The notes under the pieces: model-generated | Databases searched by the model: none | What the model was told of the DNA's origin: nothing | The model's input: only the letters and a program-made list of their open reading frames with translations | Made by a program: the position numbers and the translations under genes | NCBI GenBank assembly: GCA_902826615.1 | Contig: CADEFN010000005.1 | Location: 248,001-312,000, forward strand | Source of the DNA: an uncultured Gemmatimonadota bacterium | GTDB lineage: Bacteria; Gemmatimonadota; Gemmatimonadetes; Gemmatimonadales; Gemmatimonadaceae | Direction: 5' to 3' | Length of the DNA: 64,000 nucleotides | Part shown: piece by piece, positions 57,460 through 64,000 of the stretch | How positions within the stretch are numbered: position 1 is the stretch's first letter | Layout of the letters: each line of letters opens with the position of its first letter

Positions 57460-60000
57460 CTAACGGCGGTCGACGACCGGGGGCGCGGCCCGGCCCCGCG
57501 TGCCCCGTACGGCCGCAGGCCGTTTCAGCGCTCGGGAAGCCGGTTCGCCGGGCAGCAGCGTCATCACCGGGCTTTCGTGGATCACACGTCCTGACTGCCC
57601 GACGACGCGTCTGAACTCCAGCTGCACCACGCCACTCTCATATCGCTGCGCCACGGTGCGCGGGTCCTCGACCCGGATGAACACCGTGTCGCGGCCCGCG
57701 GCGGAGTCTCGGGCCACATAGCGCACGATCGCCTCCGTGAGCGTCTGCTGCCCGTTGAGATCCAGTGTGAGCGTGGACGGCTCTACCACGACGCGAGCGG
57801 TGTCCGACGACGACACCTGCACCGTGAGCGGTTCTCCCGCCCTCCTCGGATTGCCGAGGAAATCACGGACCGACACCGCGATGGCCCATCGCATCTCCGG
57901 GGCGCCGACGAATCGCACGACGGGTACGAGACGTGGTTTGCCTACACGGACCTCTACCGAGTCTGCCAACAACCCGGGACGCTCGGCCACAATCCAGGCA
58001 CTGCCCACTTTGTCCCCGGCAAGAATGTCGAGTGGCGCCTGCTGCGTGGAAGGAGGGAGGGCGGCGATGTGCGCTCGTGCCACCGAGCTGTCCGTACTGC
58101 GGAGACGAATCGGCACGGTGGGCGAAGCCACCGTGACAAACACCGTTGTGGCATTCAGGATATTCTGCCGCTGGCCCAGGGTAATGCGACGCCGCTCGAT
58201 GAACCGAATGGGGTTGGGCAGCACGACGATCGGGTCGCCGCCCGTGGTTGCGGCCCCGGGATCGAGCGCTGTGACCACCACACGCGCCGAGCCCGGTTTG
58301 AGTGGACGAACCGTGATGTCGGGCACCTGAACCGACTGACTGGTGATCACGATATCCGGGGTGAGCACTTCGAGTACCGACGGGTCGGACGAGCGGACGG
58401 TGGCAGGGATGCGACCAGTGAAGGGAGCGCCCGCCAAGGGTACCACGTAGACCCTTGTTTCGATCCCGACAAAGACATTGGGTCCCCCCGTCGTGGTCAG
58501 AAATCCGAGCGGCGTGACGGTGAAGATGAGCGTATCGCCGCGCAAACCCGGCCCGGTCGCGACGACGGTGTCGACGCCGGGTGCGTTCAACTGGTAGAAG
58601 AGTGGTCTTGGCACCTGCAAATCGCTCACCTGGAATACGACGGAGTCCGGGAGAGAAACGACTGCCGGATTGCTGTGCCTGAAGCGCACCACTCCGGCGG
58701 TCGCGGGAAAGCGGTCGGGGATCATCAGCACCTGATAGGCGCCACCCTGCGCGCCCGTGACATGCCGAACTTCATTCCGGAGGCTGAAATCGATGAATTG
58801 CACACTACCACTGGAAAGCGAGATCCGGGTGGTATCGGGCGGCAGTCCCTCAAGGCGGGTGACCAGGGTGGTACTGGCGCCCGGGTTTCCGGTGACCCCG
58901 CAAATGCCCCAGGAGTACGAACCCGGCACGATCGTCCCCACCTCAGTGCCGGCGTCGATGAGTACGACCCTGTTGTCGGCAACGACGGCCTCGTACCGGA
59001 GTGTGCGCAGGGTTCGCAGTAACGCTCCGTCGTCCGACGTCAGAAAGGCGCTTCGGCAGTAACGACGGTTGCTTACCGGGGTGTCAACGCGCTTTTCAAA
59101 GCCCGCCCATCGCTGCCCACCAACGATCAGCGGGATGGTTTTCGGCGTGTAGCCCGGGGAGAGCGCTCGAATGGTCGTCCGGCCAGCGCGAAGCCCCCGG
59201 ACATTGGGCCGCTCGGGGCCGGGCACCAGCGTGGCGATCGACGTATCCGCAATAGACAGCGTGTAGGTCAGGAAGGGTGGGGGGCCGTCCAGCGACGTGA
59301 TCACGGGAGGGTCGAGCAGCGTGGTCTCCACGCCTAACAACAGGGAGTCGAAGGGAAAGGCGAGGCTTGGTGGAGGAGGGGTTACGAGTGGTGCAGTGGC
59401 GCCTATGGCATCGAGCGCTACGGTGACGCTGTCGGTGCCTGGTGTCACACCCGTGAATGTTGCCTCGGATCCGCCTTGATAGTGCTGCACTCTGGTGGGC
59501 CGCAGCCCTGCGCGTGAGGACCAGGTGATCCTTGTGGTGTCCACCGACATCACCGCTTCCCCGGCGTCGCGGAAAATGGCTCTGTAGACCCAGGTGTTGG
59601 GATCTCCGGTTGGACTGCCCGCCGCGAGCTCGATGCGCGCGAGCACCTGCTCGATCCGTACCGTCATCGAATCCCGGGGGCCGGTCGACGAGAACGCGAC
59701 GACCACAGTGGTGCCGCCCCCGGTCGCGCGCACGAGTCCCTGCTGACTGACCCGGGCGACCAGGGTGTCACGCACGATCCAGGTGAACAGCGGGGCGGGC
59801 GAGGGAGCAGGCTCAACTGTTGCCGTGAGCTGCACCGTGTCCCCAACTGCAGAAAGGCGTGCCGTGGACGGCGAGACGCGGGCCACCCTGACCGTCGGTA
59901 CCGGTTCCGGTTCAGGTTCGGGCTCCGAGGTGTCGGCGCATCCCACGGTACAGGCGAACATCGCCAGGACACCGCGTCGGATCAGGCTCCATGTTGGCAT
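57460..60000 (-). CDS. Large Ig-like (Big_2-type) lipoprotein
   Basis: 846 residues. Lipobox CTVGC followed by an EPEPEPEP linker. Ig-like Big_2-type modules repeat a pattern V-x-x-L-x-A-V-G-D-T-V-Q-L-T-A ... V-A-R-V-S-x-x-G-L-V-x-A (30-115 and again with changes), and later segments carry strands such as RITLGQRQNILNATTVF. The exact module number is unclear since later units have diverged. It is a surface or matrix protein. The stop codon TAG is part of a GTTAGGC heptamer. Confidence 0.75.
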   Translation of the reverse strand: MPTWSLIRRGVLAMFACTVGCADTSEPEPEPEPVPTVRVARVSPSTARLSAVGDTVQLTATVEPAPSPAPLFTWIVRDTLVARVSQQGLVRATGGGTTVVVAFSSTGPRDSMTVRIEQVLARIELAAGSPTGDPNTWVYRAIFRDAGEAVMSVDTTRITWSSRAGLRPTRVQHYQGGSEATFTGVTPGTDSVTVALDAIGATAPLVTPPPPSLAFPFDSLLLGVETTLLDPPVITSLDGPPPFLTYTLSIADTSIATLVPGPERPNVRGLRAGRTTIRALSPGYTPKTIPLIVGGQRWAGFEKRVDTPVSNRRYCRSAFLTSDDGALLRTLRTLRYEAVVADNRVVLIDAGTEVGTIVPGSYSWGICGVTGNPGASTTLVTRLEGLPPDTTRISLSSGSVQFIDFSLRNEVRHVTGAQGGAYQVLMIPDRFPATAGVVRFRHSNPAVVSLPDSVVFQVSDLQVPRPLFYQLNAPGVDTVVATGPGLRGDTLIFTVTPLGFLTTTGGPNVFVGIETRVYVVPLAGAPFTGRIPATVRSSDPSVLEVLTPDIVITSQSVQVPDITVRPLKPGSARVVVTALDPGAATTGGDPIVVLPNPIRFIERRRITLGQRQNILNATTVFVTVASPTVPIRLRSTDSSVARAHIAALPPSTQQAPLDILAGDKVGSAWIVAERPGLLADSVEVRVGKPRLVPVVRFVGAPEMRWAIAVSVRDFLGNPRRAGEPLTVQVSSSDTARVVVEPSTLTLDLNGQQTLTEAIVRYVARDSAAGRDTVFIRVEDPRTVAQRYESGVVQLEFRRVVGQSGRVIHESPVMTLLPGEPASRALKRPAAVRGTRGRAAPPVVDRR

Positions 60001-60043
60001 CGCTCTCCACTACCCATCAAGTGTGATCCGAAGGATAAGCGAT

Positions 60044-60089
60044 GGTGGCGCGCCACCGCAGGTGGCCATTGAGACGGCAGGCTTCCTGC
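60044..60089. other. Palindromes in the gap between two Ig-like genes
   Basis: GGTGGCGCGCCACC (60044-60057) is a perfect 14-base palindrome, and GCAGG-CTT-CCTGC (60077-60089) a small hairpin. They lie in the 264-base gap between two same-strand genes, and could end the transcript of the 60265-62475 gene or regulate the 57460-60000 gene. Nothing else is seen in the gap. Confidence 0.4.
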
Positions 60090-60264
60090 TGTGCCCGTTA
60101 GGGGAGGGGCTCGTGCCACGGATCACACAAACCCTCGGCCCCCTGGCACTCAACAAAGCTGTGTGTGCAACGCATGATCCTGATGGGCTCGCGAGGGTGA
60201 CGGCGTGGGGATGCGAGACAAGCGGAATGGCGAGTGTCCTCCTGGCACTTCGGCATGCGGCACC

Positions 60265-62475
60265 TCAGGGAATCACGGTGATGAGGGCTACGCCGTTGCC
60301 CACACCAGTCGTCGCCGAGCCGGCTACAAGGTACACCCCCACGGTTGACGGTACGAATGTGATGTGGGTATTCACGTGTGGCAGCACGGTGCCAGGGCCC
60401 GCGACGCTCCATACGGCGGCGGCCCCCTGACCCCCAGCGCGCGCGCTCACGGTGACCGGTTGCCCGACCCTCACGGTCAAACTCGCCGATGCACCACAGG
60501 CAGCACCCACGGTGACACAGAACCCGGATGGCGCGGTCGCGAGCACGCGAATGTTGAGCTGCGCTGCCTGACCCTCACCCATCGCTCCGACGGTGAGACC
60601 GCCCGGCGTTGCCGCAGCAATCTGGAGAGAAGTCGCGCTCGCGCTGAGAGTGGCAACCGGTGAGGGCGGCGGCAGTTGCCACGTGACATCGGCAGGCGAG
60701 CCCGCGACGACCGGGAAGACGCTCAGCACCTGGCCGGCGAGCAGGTCAACCTGCTGCGCAAAGGAACAAGTGAGGGACAGCTGCATTGCCCCGGCGCGTG
60801 ATGTAGTCGTCGGCGCGATGCGCTGGTTCCCGGGGTCCGGAACGGAGAAGCAGAGGTCCGTAAAGGGCGGGGGCGGGGGAGCGGACACATTGATTGTTGC
60901 GCTGCCGCTTCGGCTGACATCGGCCACCGATGTTGCCGTGATGGTCACCGATCCAGCACCTGTGGCAATCACCTGCCCAGCTGCACTCACCGAGGCCACC
61001 GAAGGGTTGGCGCTTGACCAGGTCACGCCACTCGGCGCGCCGGGGTCGCCCGTGACCGTTGCGACCAAGGTGATGCTGCCATTCACCAGCAAGTTTGTCG
61101 TGGCAGGGCTGACACTCACCCCGGTCACGCGAGGCACAACACTCACCAACGCGCTGGCGGCACGTGTGGTGTCCGCCGCGGAGCGTGCGGTGATGGTGGC
61201 TGATCCCACCGCGATGCCCGTGACCACACCAGCTTCCGACACACTCACTTTGGAGACATCGGTGCTGCTCCATGTCACCCCCCTCGCGATTCCCGAGTCA
61301 CCCGCGACCGTCGCGTTGAGCTGCACGGTGCCGCCGACCACCAGCGTCGCCGGCGATGGGGCAACAGCAATCCCCGTTACACGAGGGCGTACCGTGACGG
61401 TCGCCGTCGCACCCTTCGACGGGTCCGCTACGGAGCGCGCCGTGATGATGGTTGTGCCCATCGCAACACCAGTGACTGCCCCCGTTGCCGAAACCGTCGC
61501 ACGACCTGGCGCCGACGAACTCCACACGACCGCAGTCGACGCCCCGAGGTCGCCAGTGACCGTCGCCACCAGCGGGATGGTGGCCGTCACATCAATGGTC
61601 GCCACGCCCGGCGCGACGGCCACGGACAGCACCCGTGGCAGCACCACAATGCGAGCCCCCGCTCGCTGCGTGGAATCGCCTAACGACTCGGCGATTACCT
61701 CGGTTGCGCCCATCCCCAGCGCCGTCACCAGTCCCTGCTCGGATACACTGGCCACGCCCGGGTTGACGCTACGCCATCGCACACGTGTCACGACACCGGA
61801 GTCGCCCTGAACCGTCGCGTTGAGCTGCGTTGTCGCCGTCACAAACAACGTTTCGGCGCGGGGCGAGATCGAGATGCCGAGGACACGCGGTCGCACGGTG
61901 ACCTGTGATGCAGCACGCCGCGTGGTGTCCGCGGTGGAAACAGCCGTGATGTTCGCGACACCGGCCGCAATCGCGGTGACGAGACCCGTCGGGCTCACGG
62001 TCGCCCGCGTCGCATCCGAGGTTCGCCACGTGACCGCGGTGGGTGTACCTCGATCGGCCGTCACCAGTGCGTCGAGTTGTTGCGTGCCGTTTACCGGCAG
62101 CTCCGCGCTCGATGGCGAGACGGTCAGGCCAAGCACGCGCCCGGCCACCGTGACGCTCACGACAACCTGTTCGCTGCGTCCTTCAATGCGTGCGGTCACC
62201 TCGGCGTTGCCGACGCCGACGGCGGTGATCACTCCACCCCGCTCCGCCGTCACGACGGCGGGATCGTTGCTGCTCCAGGTGAGCTCGGGTAGTGCGGGAC
62301 ATCCTGACTGTTCAATGGTCGCCGAGACATTGACGACCTGAGTCACGACCATGGCATAACTCGTTTGGCCGGCCGTCACGCCGCGCACCACGCACTCGAT
62401 CTTCGGGCCCGAGCTCTTCTCGCCAGAACACGCCGCGATTACACCCAACATCAACGCCACCAGACACGCACGCAT
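60265..62475 (-). CDS. Ig-like (Big_2) repeat lipoprotein
   Basis: 736 residues. Lipobox IAAC. After a first, more diverged Ig-like module (about 25-112), five modules follow, starting V114, V198, V282, V366 and V450, exactly 84 residues apart; each has x-V-x-x-x-P-x-x-A/T-x-x-x-V ... VTWSSx(D/N)xSxASVS ... GLVTAxAxGxxxITA. A Pro-rich hinge (APPPPPF) and a C-terminal domain (540-736) with four cysteines (DLCFSV, LTCSF, GFCVTVGAACG) follow. Such proteins bind surfaces or sugars; the binding part may be the C-terminal domain. Confidence 0.8.
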   Translation of the reverse strand: MRACLVALMLGVIAACSGEKSSGPKIECVVRGVTAGQTSYAMVVTQVVNVSATIEQSGCPALPELTWSSNDPAVVTAERGGVITAVGVGNAEVTARIEGRSEQVVVSVTVAGRVLGLTVSPSSAELPVNGTQQLDALVTADRGTPTAVTWRTSDATRATVSPTGLVTAIAAGVANITAVSTADTTRRAASQVTVRPRVLGISISPRAETLFVTATTQLNATVQGDSGVVTRVRWRSVNPGVASVSEQGLVTALGMGATEVIAESLGDSTQRAGARIVVLPRVLSVAVAPGVATIDVTATIPLVATVTGDLGASTAVVWSSSAPGRATVSATGAVTGVAMGTTIITARSVADPSKGATATVTVRPRVTGIAVAPSPATLVVGGTVQLNATVAGDSGIARGVTWSSTDVSKVSVSEAGVVTGIAVGSATITARSAADTTRAASALVSVVPRVTGVSVSPATTNLLVNGSITLVATVTGDPGAPSGVTWSSANPSVASVSAAGQVIATGAGSVTITATSVADVSRSGSATINVSAPPPPPFTDLCFSVPDPGNQRIAPTTTSRAGAMQLSLTCSFAQQVDLLAGQVLSVFPVVAGSPADVTWQLPPPSPVATLSASATSLQIAAATPGGLTVGAMGEGQAAQLNIRVLATAPSGFCVTVGAACGASASLTVRVGQPVTVSARAGGQGAAAVWSVAGPGTVLPHVNTHITFVPSTVGVYLVAGSATTGVGNGVALITVIP
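60877..62136 (-). repeat. Five 252-base coding repeats (84-residue Ig-like modules)
   Basis: The five modules have equal length of 84 residues with no insertions or deletions, while their sequences differ at many positions. This suggests old duplication followed by selection for fixed length, or concerted change. Confidence 0.75.
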
Positions 62476-62625
62476 TGCCCGACTCCTGTGAAGGGGCTCC
62501 AGTTTGATTGGCGTGCGAGGCGGTCAGGATGGGACACCGTGGCGCGTTGTCCCATTGTGCCGGGAATCTCGCCAAACCCTGTAGCGCTCGGAGTTGGGAG
62601 CGTTTCTGACAGGAGGAGGTGAGTT

Positions 62626-63417
62626 ATGGTGAACGCGCAAAACTCATTGCAACCGCGCTACGGAGGCGGGGCACGTCTTGTGGGTCTGGCTCTCGCTGCG
62701 ATCCTGACGTCGCTCGAGGCGCGCGCGCAGGTGCTGCATGCCTGCTATGTCCCGGTATCCGGGTCCATCTATCGCATTCAGGTACCAAACGGACCACAGC
62801 AGTGCCGGCAGGCGAGTCATGTGCCGTTCAGCTGGGACGCAGCCGGAGTGGCGGGACCGACAGGCGCGTTGGGACCGCAAGGTGCGGCAGGTCCACAGGG
62901 GCCGATGGGGCCGCCGGGTGATCCCGGGGGCCCTCCGGGGCCGGTGGGCCCCGCCGGGCCACAGGGGCCGCAAGGTCCGGTTGGCAAACCGGGAGTTGCC
63001 GGTGCACAGGGCACAGACGGACCGGTTGGCCCTCCGGGGCCGGTTGGTCCCAAGGGACCGGCTGGCTCCATGGGCCCGATTGGCCCGATGGGACCACAAG
63101 GGCTCCCGGGCGACGCGGGCGGTCTGCAAATCGGACAGGTGCGACGTGTCTACAAGGCCGTCACCATTCCGCCCATGACCTTTCAGCGAGTGAGCGTAGC
63201 CTGTGCCTTTGGCGAGCGAGTGCTGGGGGGCGGCTATGCCATGCCAACAACCATCACCTTCCTGGGAGTGGTGATCCCGATTGTCGGCGCTGTTGCGAGC
63301 CATTCATTCAGTGACGCGGTCGGGATCGCCCAGGGATGGACGGTGGACTTCAGCAATGGCGAACAGAGTCAATCGATGAGCGTGAGGGTGGGTGTTGTGT
63401 GCCTCGATCCCCGATGA
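62626..63417 (+). CDS. Secreted collagen-like protein, first of two
   Basis: 263 residues with a strong ribosome site (AGGAGGAGGT, 5 bases before ATG). Signal ends near RAQ. A short N-terminal domain with paired cysteines ([27 protein letters not shown]) leads into a Gly-x-y run from about 74 to 165 with one phase break (GDPGGPPGP). The C-terminal domain (170-263) is beta-rich with two cysteines ([23 protein letters not shown]). This is the layout of bacterial collagen-like trimeric surface proteins. Stop overlaps the next ATG. Confidence 0.82.
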   Translation: MVNAQNSLQPRYGGGARLVGLALAAILTSLEARAQVLHACYVPVSGSIYRIQVPNGPQQCRQASHVPFSWDAAGVAGPTGALGPQGAAGPQGPMGPPGDPGGPPGPVGPAGPQGPQGPVGKPGVAGAQGTDGPVGPPGPVGPKGPAGSMGPIGPMGPQGLPGDAGGLQIGQVRRVYKAVTIPPMTFQRVSVACAFGERVLGGGYAMPTTITFLGVVIPIVGAVASHSFSDAVGIAQGWTVDFSNGEQSQSMSVRVGVVCLDPR

Positions 63418-64000
63418 CCATGAGCAACTCGCGAAGGATCACAGTGGGCATCGCGTTGGCGCTGGGTTGTGCGCCCCTCGTCGCGCTGAAGGCCCAGCAG
63501 GTGCACGCCTGCTATCGACCGGAGACCGGCACGGTGTATCGCATCAAGGCTGCCGGATTTCCCGCCGTTTGCAAACAATCGAGTCACGTGGAGTTCAGCT
63601 GGTCTCTTACGGGGCCGACTGGCCCAGCGGGGCCCGCCGGCGCGCCGGGAATCGCCGGTCCGCCGGGACCCCCGGGCCCGCAGGGACAAAGTGCGCAAAG
63701 CGGGCCAGCTGGGCCCAATGGCCCACCGGGCGTTGCCGGGTCAGAGGGGCCGACGGGACCGGCTGGCGCGGCTGGAGCAGCGGGACCACAAGGCCCCGCT
63801 GGCACCATCGGACCACCGGGCGCACTTGGACGCCCCGGCCCGCAAGGTCTTACCGGGGCTCGCGGTCCGTCGGGGCCACCTGGCCCGTTAGGCACCAGCC
63901 GAGCGCGCCTCTCGACCGTCGCGGGCTTTGCCGCCACGCTCGCGGGGAGTGTGGTGACCGCGTGGTGTTTGCCGAACGAGATCGCGGTGAGCGGGGGGGT
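63414..64000 (+). CDS. Secreted collagen-like protein, second of two, cut by the window end
   Basis: At least 195 residues; the ATG at 63414 overlaps the stop of the first gene (ATGA); an ATG at 63420 is also in frame. Signal peptide ([16 protein letters not shown]), the same N-terminal domain as its neighbour ([27 protein letters not shown]), then a Gly-x-y run from [13 protein letters not shown] on to about PPGPLGTS, after which a different domain ([28 protein letters not shown]) begins and leaves the window. It is a paralogue of the upstream gene with a different C-terminal domain. Confidence 0.8.
   Translation, partial: MTMSNSRRITVGIALALGCAPLVALKAQQVHACYRPETGTVYRIKAAGFPAVCKQSSHVEFSWSLTGPTGPAGPAGAPGIAGPPGPPGPQGQSAQSGPAGPNGPPGVAGSEGPTGPAGAAGAAGPQGPAGTIGPPGALGRPGPQGLTGARGPSGPPGPLGTSRARLSTVAGFAATLAGSVVTAWCLPNEIAVSGG

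Noticed and set aside
1-64000. tRNA, rRNA and CRISPR signals
   Set aside because: No tRNA T-loop plus acceptor arrangement, no rRNA-like sequence and no regularly spaced direct repeats were found on reading both strands.

Overview
The window is GC-rich chromosomal DNA from a Gram-negative bacterium. Several traits point to the Gemmatimonadota: a clade II type nitrous oxide reductase cluster, a SusC/SusD pair, many PD40 propeller and Ig-like (Big_2) lipoproteins, frequent GTG starts and very high GC. This is inference from gene content; there is no rRNA gene to test it. I saw no tRNA, rRNA, CRISPR array, prophage or insertion sequence.

Layout. 1-4.4 kb: the 3' end of a branched-chain aminotransferase, an AraC regulator upstream of a serine beta-lactamase-like protein, a DDAH-like hydrolase and a small plug-like lipoprotein. 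4.4-11.1 kb: a nitrous oxide reduction operon on the minus strand (nosZ, an unusually long nosD, nosF, nosY, then a plastocyanin-like lipoprotein), divergent from an NsrR-type Rrf2 regulator. 11.1-13.8 kb: secreted proteins and a MetX-like hydrolase. 14-19.2 kb: a SusC-SusD-DUF4397 uptake operon, followed by a repeat-rich hairpin tract. 19.4-28.3 kb: glycosyltransferase, S41 protease, lspA coupled to a thioredoxin-like protein, M20 amidohydrolase, PAS-PAS-GGDEF cyclase and a carboxypeptidase-regulatory-like protein. 28.3-35.7 kb: one RND adaptor with two different RND permeases.

36-48.5 kb is accessory in character: a beta-propeller, a higBA toxin-antitoxin pair with a visible operator, DUF4256, a Vat-type acetyltransferase, a PH-like protein, a three-domain regulator (winged helix, alpha/beta hydrolase, degenerate cyclase) divergent from a multicopper oxidase whose copper motifs are in reversed order and which is coupled to a DUF3574 gene. 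A propeller protein, a MarR-SRPBCC pair, an unknown membrane protein and a homocysteine methyltransferase follow. 48.5-64 kb: a HAF-type lipoprotein, a D-amino-acid-oxidase-like protein with permuted FAD segments next to a TolB-amidohydrolase fusion, a SnoaL-like remnant, two tandem propeller lipoproteins, two large Ig-like repeat lipoproteins and two tandem collagen-like secreted proteins, the last cut by the window end.

How it works together. The nos genes form the one clear pathway: NosZ reduces N2O to N2, NosDFY support its copper centres, the cupredoxin could donate electrons, and the Rrf2 protein could sense NO. Most other genes face the cell envelope. The best candidates for something new are the three-domain regulator with the reversed multicopper oxidase and DUF3574, the permuted oxidase, the NosD fusion, and a heptamer (GTTAGGC/GCCTAAC) that recurs across the window in a fixed codon phase.
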